Assembly: GCA_035545895.1 (NCBI GenBank)
Contig: DASZXJ010000165.1
Span: 1 to 43,185, forward strand
DNA from: DASZXJ01 sp035545895
Lineage (GTDB): Bacteria; Planctomycetota; Phycisphaerae; Tepidisphaerales; Tepidisphaeraceae
Direction: 5' to 3'
DNA: 43,185 nt
The notes beneath the pieces were generated by a model. That model saw only the letters and a list, made by a program, of their open reading frames with translations. It ran no database searches and had not been told where the DNA came from. Shown here in pieces: positions 15,949-24,283 of the stretch. The position numbers were made by a program, and so were the translations under genes. How positions within the stretch are numbered: the stretch's first letter is position 1; each line of letters begins with the position of its first letter.

Positions 15949-17784
15949 TTACTTCGGGAGACCATAATTCTTCAAAGCGTCGTCAACCTTGTCGATCTTC
16001 TCCGACTCCGGTTGAGGCTCGCTGTCGATTGGGGGCGCTTCCTGCGCCTGTTGTTCGACATACGACGGCTCCTGCAGCACAAACGAAACCGGCTGGCTCA
16101 CTTGGCCGGCGTTGGCCGACAAATGCTTGCCGTCGGTCAACTGCTGGAGCAACGCGACAACGTCACAATAATTGAAATCGAGGCGTTTGTCGCCTGGTGC
16201 GCCGTCGCCGCCCAATCGGGCGACCAACTCGGCGGCGTCGGGGGTCGCCAGGAACCATACCGGCTCGGGCAGCTCCAACCCTCGATAGAACACCGTCACC
16301 ACGTCGCGATTGGGTTCAGAGGAAATGCTGAAACGCTTGTCCACCGCGGTAAAAAGCATCGGCAGGTTCAAATGAGGCTTATTGCCGATCACCGCGATGC
16401 GAGGCAAACCCGAGCGGGAGGCGTAAATAATGGGCGGACCCTTCGATTGCACGATGTCCAGGATAAATTTGTCCGCTATCGCGCGGGAAACGATATACGG
16501 ATCATCATGCAGCGCCAGCGTTCGATAGGCTTCGAGACGAACGAGTGTTTTATCGCTATCGAGCAGAGATCGAAGTGTCTGGTTGATGATCGGAGAATTG
16601 GGCAGTTTGGCGAGGGTCTGCACCGCGTTGATCTGGAATGGATGTTCTGAATCCCTGGCCATCTCCATTAAAACGGCTTGCGCGCTGCTATCGCCCAGAA
16701 ACGCCGCCGCCCGCGCTGCCGCGAAAGCGATATCCGGCTTTTCGCTGGTCATCAGCGGCACGATGAACGGCAGAATCGTCTGGCCCAGGCCTTCCCAGCA
16801 ATAACTGATATCAAGCAGCGGAGCATCAGGCTTGTTCGCTTCCTCGATCAGTTCCTTGGTCTTCATCACCGTGAAATCGGGTGAGGAATAGATGTAAAGG
16901 TGTTGAACGACCTGCGCGAAATGATCCCAGTCTTCGCCATATTTGTCGGGAACGCCCATGGTGATGATCGCTTCATCCCGGGCGCCAGCCGTATGAATGT
17001 CCTGATAGGCCTGGTCGATTCGGTTTTCGATCGATCGCGCCAGCGCTAGCTGAGGCTGACGTAATCGCAGGACCAATGCCCTTTCGATCAGGGTCGAACC
17101 GCCGTTCATTACAACCGCGCGGCGAAGGCTCGCCCGCGCCTCAGGCGTCGGCTGGCCGGATATCATGTCATAACCCGGATTCACAAACAGCGGGCCTGAG
17201 CCGGTCGCCCATACATCGACCGTGTATCCCGGCGCCTGCGTATTCGCGCCGTTCAATTTCAGGTCGGAACTGTATAACACGCCATGAGCAAGGCTCGACG
17301 TGGGATTTCCCTCGATCGCGCTGACATACAGATCAAATCGCTGATGTTTTTTCGCGCCGGGGGGAATAAATCCGTCTACCCGAACAATGGCAAAGCGATT
17401 GTCCTTGAGAATGTCCTCGGGCTGCATGTCTTCAAAGCCATGCTGGGCGCTGCCGAAACCGTGCTTGACCATTTCCTTGAGGATGAACTGGCGGACATTG
17501 GTCCCGGCAAAGCTGTCGCCGGTGCCGTGCAGATTGCTGACCAAAGCAAAGCTGGAAACAGGCAAAGCCTGGGCGTTTTGCAGTTCGCAGCGTTCAAGAA
17601 TGGTGTCTTTGAGAAACGCGGGAACTTTCCTCGGCGGCAGGGTCGGATATCGCGCCGCCATCACCGGCGTTTTGGTCGCTTTGCTGCTTCCCCCGCCGCA
17701 CCCGCCGGTCCAGACCAATGCGCAGACCATCAGGCCGGTCAGCGCCCTTTTTAATGACCAAATCGGTCCTTGGGTGCGTTTCAT
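15949..17784 (-). CDS. FlgI-like domain lipoprotein with helical repeats
   Basis: 611 residues. The N-terminus has a lipoprotein signal ending LVWTGGC. Residues about 60-210 resemble the flagellar P-ring protein FlgI: ALVSNLHGTGDSF (the family's GLNGTGD site), IVRVDGFIPPGAKKHQRFDLYVSAI and GVLYSSDLKLNG. Residues about 290-440 contain helical HEAT-like repeats (DIAFAAARAAAFLGDSSAQAVLMEMA), and the C-terminus is acidic and Pro-rich. No other flagellar gene is nearby, so a flagellar role is doubtful; it may form an envelope ring or scaffold. The ATG at 17784 is chosen over the longer frame because AGGAGG lies nine bases upstream. It precedes smc by 35 bp. Confidence 0.75.
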   Translation of the reverse strand: MKRTQGPIWSLKRALTGLMVCALVWTGGCGGGSSKATKTPVMAARYPTLPPRKVPAFLKDTILERCELQNAQALPVSSFALVSNLHGTGDSFAGTNVRQFILKEMVKHGFGSAQHGFEDMQPEDILKDNRFAIVRVDGFIPPGAKKHQRFDLYVSAIEGNPTSSLAHGVLYSSDLKLNGANTQAPGYTVDVWATGSGPLFVNPGYDMISGQPTPEARASLRRAVVMNGGSTLIERALVLRLRQPQLALARSIENRIDQAYQDIHTAGARDEAIITMGVPDKYGEDWDHFAQVVQHLYIYSSPDFTVMKTKELIEEANKPDAPLLDISYCWEGLGQTILPFIVPLMTSEKPDIAFAAARAAAFLGDSSAQAVLMEMARDSEHPFQINAVQTLAKLPNSPIINQTLRSLLDSDKTLVRLEAYRTLALHDDPYIVSRAIADKFILDIVQSKGPPIIYASRSGLPRIAVIGNKPHLNLPMLFTAVDKRFSISSEPNRDVVTVFYRGLELPEPVWFLATPDAAELVARLGGDGAPGDKRLDFNYCDVVALLQQLTDGKHLSANAGQVSQPVSFVLQEPSYVEQQAQEAPPIDSEPQPESEKIDKVDDALKNYGLPK

Positions 17785-17839
17785 GGGCAAAAACCTCCTA
17801 GATTTATCGGACGAACCACGCAATTGGCTTGAAATAAGC

Positions 17840-17905
17840 ATTTAGCCCCGCCGCTTGCGGCGCGTTTTCGAGCGCCAAAACCCGCCGCAAGCGGCGGGGC
17901 TAAAT
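17840..17905. repeat. CCGCTTGCGG-family palindromic element
   Basis: Arms 17840-17862 and 17883-17905 are perfect 23-bp complements (ATTTAGCCCCGCCGCTTGCG at the left), with a 20-bp loop that can pair further through GTTTT/AAAAC. It lies between nrdR and the FlgI-like gene. Relatives are at 11327-11384 and at the window's right edge. Confidence 0.9.
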
Positions 17906-17955
17906 GAATCAATGACTCATGATTCAAACGTCGCTGGTTTGCAGGGGCTCGCTAC

Positions 17956-18582
17956 TTACGAGCCGGGTTGAAGAATTCGACTATCCACCCCGCCCGCCTG
18001 CGCGGCTTTGCGGGACTTGGGTTTTGGGGACTGCTCTTCGCCCTCTTCGTGTTCGGCCGCCCCATTGCTGGGGACCACCGGCTCGATAAACAGCCGGCCC
18101 TGCTGCGGATCCTCAAACCGCTTGGCATCCAGCACGGCGCGGGCTTCATCCACCAGTTCTTCCAGGGTCTTGAACTGACGATAGACGCTGGCGAATCTCA
18201 CGTACGCCACCTGATCGACGCGCCTCAAGCGGTCGGAGACCATGCCGCCAACAACAGTAGTCAAAACTTCGCGATCGTGCGACTTAAAAACCTCTTCCTC
18301 GACCTCGTCGGCCAGCCTTAACAATTCGGCCTCGGGAACTGGCCGTTTGAAGCAGGCGCGTTCCAGGCCGGTGATGATTTTATTGCGATCCCACGGAACG
18401 CGCCGGCCGTCGCGCTTGACGACGGTCAATCGAACATTGGCTTCAATGCGTTCGTACGTCGTAAATCGCTTGGAGCAACTGAGGCATTCGCGTCGCCGGC
18501 GGATCGAGCGCCCCCCATCGCAGGTGCGCGAGTCGATGACCTTCAGGCTCTCCTTTTCGGCATGGCAAAAGGGGCAGCGCAT
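17956..18582 (-). CDS. nrdR: Transcriptional repressor NrdR with C-terminal tail
   Basis: 208 residues. An N-terminal zinc ribbon (Cys3, Cys6, Cys33, Cys36; MRCPFC and CLSCSKRFTTYER) is followed by an ATP-cone domain (VVKRDGRRVPWDRNKIITGLERAC) and the conserved DQVAYVRFASVYRQF. NrdR senses ATP/dATP and represses ribonucleotide reductase genes by binding paired NrdR boxes; none of those genes is in this window. The usual protein is about 150 residues, so the last 50-55, acidic then basic (EHEEGEEQSPKPKSRKAAQ), are an extension. I use the ATG at 18582, not the upstream TTG. Confidence 0.95.
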   Translation of the reverse strand: MRCPFCHAEKESLKVIDSRTCDGGRSIRRRRECLSCSKRFTTYERIEANVRLTVVKRDGRRVPWDRNKIITGLERACFKRPVPEAELLRLADEVEEEVFKSHDREVLTTVVGGMVSDRLRRVDQVAYVRFASVYRQFKTLEELVDEARAVLDAKRFEDPQQGRLFIEPVVPSNGAAEHEEGEEQSPKPKSRKAAQAGGVDSRILQPGS

Positions 18583-18679
18583 TGACAATCAGATTACCGT
18601 TTCGAGCCAGCAAAGGCAAAATGATCTTCCTCCTCAAAAAACGCCCACGGCGCCGCCGTGGAACGCAGTCTTAAGGAAT

Positions 18680-21154
18680 CTACCGACCCCGCTGCGGCCC
18701 TTGATTTTGCGACGGAGCGGGCGGTGTCCTTGGCTGTGCTGCCGGGGCTCGCGAAGGCGCCTGCGCTGCGGGCCGCTCATAGTTCCGCAATCGCGATTCA
18801 CCCGCATCCCGTGCTTGAGCGTCACGATTCAACCCACCATCTCCACGAGAAGGCGCGGGTGGCGTTCGCGGAGTCGGAGTGGGTTGAGGTTCGGGCCTTT
18901 GGGTAGGCGGGGCAACCTGCCGCGGCTGAGGATTGGCTGGACGAACGTCCGGCTGAGCGGGCCGCGCATTCGGCACGACGATCTGGCGAGGCGAGGAATC
19001 GACCGCGCCACGATTTCCATTGTCATTGCCACGATTTCCACGATCCGCTTGATTGTCACGATTCGGCGCCGGCGGAGTACGAGGCGTGTCCACGTTGCCA
19101 GGCCTCCACTGCTGGCGATCACGAACCTCCCAGCCATTGTTGGTCCGGCGATACACGTTGCCTTCATGATCCGCAAAGACATCGTTGCTTCGCTGATCGT
19201 CGCGGCGAACCGTTGGCTGAGGACGACCCATCGCCGGAGGTGTGCGTGGAGTCACGTGCGCGACCGGACGAACATCGTTTCGACGTTCATACACATTACG
19301 CGAAAATCGATCTTCCGTATTGACACGCGCATTCGGCACTACGATTCGATTATTATTGCGATCGTTGCGAACATTCGGTTCATTTCGAACACGGGCGATG
19401 TAGCTGCGGCGGAACATGTCTTCATGCACGTCGTGATGGACGATCACCGGACGATAGCCGCCATATCCAAACCACGGATCGCGACGGCCCCAAGATCGTG
19501 AGCCTTGGCCGATCCAGATTCCGCCGCCCGAGCCGGCCGCCAGACCAAAGCTGAAACCCCAGTGTCCCACATAACTGTTGTAATGAGCCGCAAAACCAAA
19601 CGTGAGCGGCCGAGCGTAATAACGGCGACCCCACCAGGGGTTGTAATGATAGCCCGTGCCATACACCACCACGCCGCGATACGTGTAGCAACCGACATAA
19701 CCCGGCGTGTAGCCCACGTAGACGAAGTCAGGTGTGTAGCCATACACATGACAAAACCGGACCGAATAAATCGGACAGGACGGCGGCAATCGGTAGATCA
19801 CCTGTGGAACGGTTGTGCAAATGTCCCAAGGCCCCACGGCGCTGATGGAGCTATACCAAACCGCATCATTGCAGGCGTAATAGCGGTTCTCGGCAAACAC
19901 CACCGGCGTATCGGTATTGACCGCGTACGTGATGGGTAAATCCTCAACCGCCTGGAACTGCGGCGCACCGTCGTATTGCACGGTCGGCTGATCGAATTGC
20001 TTGCGATCGACGGCCGCGGTTTGCGGAATTTCCGCATCCGCCAGCGCATCCGATGCCGCTTGCGTGCCGGCCACGTGCGCCAGTACATCCCCTTGCTCGC
20101 TGTTTGGCGGAATGTGTTTGAAATCCTCGGGGAGTTGATCGGGCGCAACATAGGTCCATGGCCCGTTGCGATTGGGCGCGGTGTACCAGCGGCCTGACAG
20201 CAACACGAATTGCTGCTGATTGTCAATTTGAACAAATACATCCGAATCGGTATTGGCCACATACAGCAAGCCGACATTCGGAATCGTCGCCATCTGGACC
20301 GGCCCGTCGGTCCAGATCAGTTCGGTGGGTTCCGTGGCCGTGACGATTTCAAGCGCAGCAGCCTTCGCGGCATCAACCGGTTGTTCCGGGTCCTTGTAAT
20401 CCGACGAATCCGCCAGCGCGGAAACATCCTGCGGCACACCCTGTGCCGTTCGGAATGGACCCAGCGGATCAGGCGCGACGAACCACATGCCGGCGCCTTT
20501 CAAATAATAATTCTTCGTCCGCGGATCGAGCACGACAAAGAAGGGCGTGTTGGCGATTCGCATCAACTGCGAATTATCGATATTCGTCAGACGCGGCGGA
20601 CCATCGTATTGAACCTTGATGGCTGGATGATCGCGAAAAATAATCTTCGGCGGATTGTTTTGCAGGTCGGCGGAGTCGTCGTTTTCCTTCTGAACCGTTT
20701 CGAGCATCGACAGCAATTGATCCAGCGAAAGAACGGCCTGCTGATCGGTCATGGCCTTGGCAATGGTGTCGCCAAGCGAATTGGAAGCCTGGTCCTCCAT
20801 GCCCGGGAATCGAGTCTGTGTGACTTTGACATCGAGGATATGAACCGTGCGGGCGACGCGATCGGTATCAACCTGGCTTTCCAGCCAGACCGCGCCATAA
20901 ATCGGGTCCTGGTTGGCCTTGGTTACCGAGACGGCAGCGCGTCCCTTGATGGTGTTGCCCTGAAAATCTTCGAGCTGCGGCTGGAAGATCATGACCTCGC
21001 TGTCGCCGTTTTGCAGAACGAGCGGCCAGCGGGATTGATCCGGCTGAGCATCGCCGGGCACATCCGCCTGCGGCGTGACCTGCGTCATGCCAAATCGCGC
21101 CATTCCCATTAAAATGGCGGTAACGAGCGCCAATCGGCTTATTCGTCTCAGCAT
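18680..21154 (-). CDS. Large secreted protein with GPW repeats and Pro/Arg/Asn-rich tail
   Basis: 824 residues with a signal peptide (MLRRISRLALVTAILMGMAR). Residues about 190-460 contain repeats with a bulky aromatic core followed by GPW or GPF: NYYLKGAGMWFVAPDPLGPF, VLLSGRWYTAPNRNGPWTYV and RYYACNDAVWYSSISAVGPW. Next is a Tyr/Gly-rich segment (DFVYVGYTPGYVGCYTYRGV) and then a disordered tail rich in Pro, Arg, Asn and Gln. I have seen this architecture in secreted proteins of several phyla, sometimes labelled carbohydrate-binding, but the function is unproven. GGAGG lies seven bases before the ATG at 21154. It is divergent from the RNase Z-like gene. Confidence 0.8.
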   Translation of the reverse strand: MLRRISRLALVTAILMGMARFGMTQVTPQADVPGDAQPDQSRWPLVLQNGDSEVMIFQPQLEDFQGNTIKGRAAVSVTKANQDPIYGAVWLESQVDTDRVARTVHILDVKVTQTRFPGMEDQASNSLGDTIAKAMTDQQAVLSLDQLLSMLETVQKENDDSADLQNNPPKIIFRDHPAIKVQYDGPPRLTNIDNSQLMRIANTPFFVVLDPRTKNYYLKGAGMWFVAPDPLGPFRTAQGVPQDVSALADSSDYKDPEQPVDAAKAAALEIVTATEPTELIWTDGPVQMATIPNVGLLYVANTDSDVFVQIDNQQQFVLLSGRWYTAPNRNGPWTYVAPDQLPEDFKHIPPNSEQGDVLAHVAGTQAASDALADAEIPQTAAVDRKQFDQPTVQYDGAPQFQAVEDLPITYAVNTDTPVVFAENRYYACNDAVWYSSISAVGPWDICTTVPQVIYRLPPSCPIYSVRFCHVYGYTPDFVYVGYTPGYVGCYTYRGVVVYGTGYHYNPWWGRRYYARPLTFGFAAHYNSYVGHWGFSFGLAAGSGGGIWIGQGSRSWGRRDPWFGYGGYRPVIVHHDVHEDMFRRSYIARVRNEPNVRNDRNNNRIVVPNARVNTEDRFSRNVYERRNDVRPVAHVTPRTPPAMGRPQPTVRRDDQRSNDVFADHEGNVYRRTNNGWEVRDRQQWRPGNVDTPRTPPAPNRDNQADRGNRGNDNGNRGAVDSSPRQIVVPNARPAQPDVRPANPQPRQVAPPTQRPEPQPTPTPRTPPAPSRGDGGLNRDAQARDAGESRLRNYERPAAQAPSRAPAAQPRTPPAPSQNQGPQRGR

Positions 21155-21283
21155 AAAATAACCTCCATCTCGCAAGTCGCCATTTTGTCAGACAATCTGA
21201 ACGACTTAAAGTTAGCTCGCGACGACAGTTGGAATTCTAGGCTCGACACGCTTGGACCGTGCGATTACCCTGCCTGCCCGAAA

Positions 21284-22216
21284 ATGCCTGAACCGACCGA
21301 CATTGAAAAGTCCTTCCTCGTCCAGAAATTCGCGAAATTGCGTTTCGGGGCGCTCCATATCGTCGGCTACAGCGTGGCAGGCGAGGAAACCGTTGTCCAG
21401 GTGCCCGAACTCAACGTCTGTTTCGACATTGGACGCGCCCCCCACTTTTCGCTGACCAGCGACATCGTCTGCATCACGCACAGCCACATGGACCATATTG
21501 CGGGCGTGGGTTATTACCTCTCGCAGCGAGCATTTCAGGGAATGAAAGGCGGCACGGTGCTCTTGCCGCGGGAGATCGAATACCCGGTCGATCAGCTCTT
21601 GCGATGCTGGCGCGATGTCGAACGCCGGACTACACCATACGAACTGATTCCCATGCGCGCCGGCGAACTTTATGAAGTGAGGCGGGACTTCGGCATCCGC
21701 GCATTCGCCACCCACCACGGCGGGGCAAGCCTGGGATATTCCCTCATCAGTATTCGCGAAAAGCTCAAACCCGAATTCAACGGCAAGCCCGGCCCGGAAC
21801 TGGTTCAGATGAAAAAAGATGGCGTCGAGATTCAATATCGCATGGAAGTGCCAATGGTCGCATTCCTCGGCGACACCACCGCGGGACCGGTGTTCGACCA
21901 TCCCGACGTACAGAATGCGCAGATTCTCGTCACCGAATGCACCTTTTTCGATTCCATCCACCGCACCAAAGCCAAGGCCGGCAAGCACTTGCACCTGGAT
22001 CAATTCGTCGAATTGCTTCCGAAGTTGAAAAATGAGTACATCGTCATTTCCCACGTTTCCCGGCGCACCGGAATCCGCCGAGCGAAGAGCCAGCTTCGTA
22101 AACGAATTGGCGACGAGCAGATGAAGCGGATCCATTTCCTGATGGATTTTGAAGGCGCCAGTGATGCCGGCGACGTCGAATCCGTTGGCCCGCCGCCGGC
22201 CGATACAAAGGAATAA
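21284..22216 (+). CDS. RNase Z-like metallo-beta-lactamase-fold hydrolase
   Basis: 310 residues. The metal site is clear: THSHMDHIAG, then ATHHGGASLGYSL, FLGDTTAG, VTECTFF and the terminal VISHVSRRTG His. This set is that of RNase Z (tRNA 3'-end processing) and of related plant-type hydrolases. The flexible exosite arm of long RNase Z is not obvious, so the exact substrate is uncertain. The frame also opens at TTG 21185, but the ATG at 21284 gives the conserved-looking N-terminus MPEPTDIEKSFLVQKFAKLRF; neither has a good ribosome site. It is divergent from the GPW-repeat gene. Confidence 0.8.
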   Translation: MPEPTDIEKSFLVQKFAKLRFGALHIVGYSVAGEETVVQVPELNVCFDIGRAPHFSLTSDIVCITHSHMDHIAGVGYYLSQRAFQGMKGGTVLLPREIEYPVDQLLRCWRDVERRTTPYELIPMRAGELYEVRRDFGIRAFATHHGGASLGYSLISIREKLKPEFNGKPGPELVQMKKDGVEIQYRMEVPMVAFLGDTTAGPVFDHPDVQNAQILVTECTFFDSIHRTKAKAGKHLHLDQFVELLPKLKNEYIVISHVSRRTGIRRAKSQLRKRIGDEQMKRIHFLMDFEGASDAGDVESVGPPPADTKE

Positions 22217-22260
22217 CTCTTTTCAAGATTTTGCGGAACCTTTTCTCGCCCGGCACGTCT

Positions 22261-22300
22261 GACCTCCATGCGCATCGGCTGATGCGCTCATATGGAGGTC
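22261..22300 (+). promoter_or_regulatory. Hairpin that buries the ribosome-binding site
   Basis: GACCTCCAT (22261-22269) pairs with ATGGAGGTC (22292-22300), and GCGCATC (22270-22276) pairs with GATGCGC (22281-22287); loop GGCT and a 4-nt bulge. The 3' strand contains the GGAGG site of the gene starting at 22306. Confidence 0.65.
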
Positions 22301-22305
22301 AACAT

Positions 22306-23463
22306 ATGAAATTCGCATCATTCGCGCTGGCGGCCATCGGAATTCTCGGAATCTCTAGGCTGGCGACAGCGCAATCTCAGCAACTGGTCATTCACGAATG
22401 GGGCACTTTCACCGCTTTGCAGGATGCGAATGGGAATGCCATCACCAACATCAATCAGGATGTCGAGCGCCTGCCCAGCTTTGTGAAAAGCCTTTCCCCC
22501 GAGTCCGATGCCAAAGGCTTGCCGCCGGTTCCGGGCATCACGATGCGATTGGAAACGCCGGTCGTTTATTTCCATCTGCCCGCCAATAGCGGTCCGGTTC
22601 GATTGACCCTATCTGCCGAATTTCACGGTGGATTGCTCACCCAGTATTACCCCGATGCAAAGCTGGTTTCCGTGACCGATCCGAAGATGATGGACAGCCA
22701 CACGTTCGGATCGCTCACGTGGGATAATATCACCGTCGGCACCACAGTTTCCGGACCGGAGACGACTTCACCAATCTGGTTGGCCCCGCGCAAAGTCGAC
22801 GCTGCAAACGTCACCGCAACCACCGGCCAAAGCGAACGATACCTTTTTTATCGCGGAGTGGCACATATTGATTCTCCGTTAAAAGTCATTCGTCGCGAAA
22901 ATACACTTCGCGTAGCAGGACAATCAGGAACGCGTTTGGAAGACTTGGGCGCGATGGCGGAAAAGCCGGTCTGGCTGGTCGATATTCGCAGTGACGGCAA
23001 GAGCGCATTTCGAAAGATGCAGGTGGATAACCCCCTGCTTTGCTCGGCGCCGCCGACTTCGCCGGCTGAGTTTAAACCATCCGATTATTCTGCTGACCGT
23101 CTAACCGCGCTGCGCGCGGAAATGAAAACATCGCTCGTCTCGGCTGGCCTGTTCGAAGACGAAGCCGCCGCGATGCTCAATACCTGGGAGCAAGCCTACT
23201 TCAAATCGCCCGGCACACGCGTCTTTTTCATTGTCCCCAGAACATGGGTCGATCAAACGTTGCCCTTAAGGGTTTCCGTGCCTGCCACCATCGAACGCGT
23301 GATGGTCGGACGGATCGATTTGGTCACGCCCAAGCAGCGCGAGCTGGCTGCCCGGTTTTTAATGACCGACTTACGCGGGCCGATCTCCATGGAGCTTGGC
23401 CGGTTTGGCCAGCCGATTATTGAAGAGGAAGCCCGGCTTGCCAAAGTCCAGCAGCAACAATAA
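22306..23463 (+). CDS. Secreted HEWGTFT-type conserved protein
   Basis: 385 residues with a signal peptide ending near ATAQS. The mature protein begins QQLVIHEWGTFTALQDANGN, a conserved opening I recognise from many planctomycete secreted proteins of unknown function. The body is soluble and beta-rich with no catalytic motif that I can identify. The start is the ATG at 22306, with GGAGG seven bases upstream, located in the 3' strand of a hairpin. The gene follows the RNase Z-like gene by about 90 bp. Confidence 0.8.
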   Translation: MKFASFALAAIGILGISRLATAQSQQLVIHEWGTFTALQDANGNAITNINQDVERLPSFVKSLSPESDAKGLPPVPGITMRLETPVVYFHLPANSGPVRLTLSAEFHGGLLTQYYPDAKLVSVTDPKMMDSHTFGSLTWDNITVGTTVSGPETTSPIWLAPRKVDAANVTATTGQSERYLFYRGVAHIDSPLKVIRRENTLRVAGQSGTRLEDLGAMAEKPVWLVDIRSDGKSAFRKMQVDNPLLCSAPPTSPAEFKPSDYSADRLTALRAEMKTSLVSAGLFEDEAAAMLNTWEQAYFKSPGTRVFFIVPRTWVDQTLPLRVSVPATIERVMVGRIDLVTPKQRELAARFLMTDLRGPISMELGRFGQPIIEEEARLAKVQQQQ

Positions 23464-23639
23464 ATCCCGCCAATGAGCCCAATCAGAATTCCCAATACCC
23501 CGCTGCGCTGCCAGCCGCAATGCCAACCAATGCGACCCGCCTTCCCGTAGGGGGTGGTACCACTCCACCCCGCCCCGTTCGCCCAGCGAAGGCGGGCGAG
23601 GATTGGCAGCGATTCTGGCTAAAGGGCCAATACCCAACC

Positions 23640-23785
23640 CCCAATGACCAACAAAATCCCTATGACAAATGACCAAATCAGAATGACGAAGATCCAGTGA
23701 CCAATGGCTCCTTTGTTGCGCCATGCGGACTCATGTCGCGCAACTCCAATTCCCAAATCCACAATCCGAAATCCGAAATCCGAAA
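23640..23785. repeat. Cluster of short tandem arrays
   Basis: AATGACCAA-type units (matching the array at 3-21 in reverse complement) followed, after a short non-repeat stretch, by tandem CCGAAAT units. The second also occurs at about 30031-30054. Boundaries are approximate. Confidence 0.7.
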
Positions 23786-23795
23786 TGCCCACAGC

Positions 23796-23827
23796 CCCGG
23801 GGCTAAAGCCCCGGGCTTTGCCCGGGG
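23796..23827. repeat. Overlapping GC-rich hairpins
   Basis: CCCGGGGCT (23796-23804) pairs with AGCCCCGGG (23807-23815), and CCCCGGGC (23809-23816) pairs with GCCCGGGG (23820-23827). The two helices share the middle strand and exclude one another. It directly follows the CCGAAAT array. Confidence 0.8.
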
Positions 23828-24283
23828 ACCGATCAACTGGAGATGAATTTCACTCCACAATTCAAGTCCCACGGTCTTTCAACCGTTCTCTCTTTTTCCC
23901 CTTCATTTTCTTAATCTGTGTCATCTGTGAAATCTGTGGATAAAAACTCCGTTTCTCAAGGCTCTCAGAAACTGCACAGAATTGCGCGCAATTTGATGGG
24001 TCGGGCGGGAGGAATTACATGGAAACTGCGCGCATTGTTCACGGATCTGCACGTTTCCCGAAGTGACCTTGACAATGTAAAGCTGCCGACGGTGTCGGTA
24101 GTGAATTTCTCAAAGGACCTGTTCCGTGAACTGCTCGAACATCGTCACCTCCGGCCAGGGCCGAAGACAATGATATTCTAGTAAGCTTGGGAAACGATGG
24201 GGAATTCTAAATGCGCTTATAAGTTGACCACCTCCCGCACGGCCGCGATGATGATCTCCATCCCTTCGGCAGGAGATTATCTC

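Larger units (their letters stand above)
23464..24283. other. 820-bp repeat-rich intergenic region
   Basis: No credible gene; short open frames here are repeat-coded. From left to right: GC-rich inverted repeats around GTGGTACCAC (about 23556), AATGACCAA-like arrays (about 23640-23705), an AATCCGAA array, overlapping GC hairpins (23796-23827), a CATCTGTGAAATCTGTG-like array (about 23915-23942), and a leader with SD-like GGAGG at 24009 before a 15-codon frame. Confidence 0.6.

Noticed and set aside
15949..17784. True flagellar FlgI
   Set aside because: Only part of the domain is present, with a lipobox and helical repeats, and no flagellar operon is nearby.
23704..23943. 79-codon frame in the repeat cluster
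   Set aside because: It is translated from the CCGAAAT array and GC hairpins; such frames are typical of repeats.
24019..24066. 15-codon frame with GGGAGG before its ATG
   Set aside because: Too short to support as a gene; the site may be chance, though a leader peptide is not excluded.
24069..24074. Perfect TTGACA
   Set aside because: No -10-like hexamer at 15-19 bp downstream.
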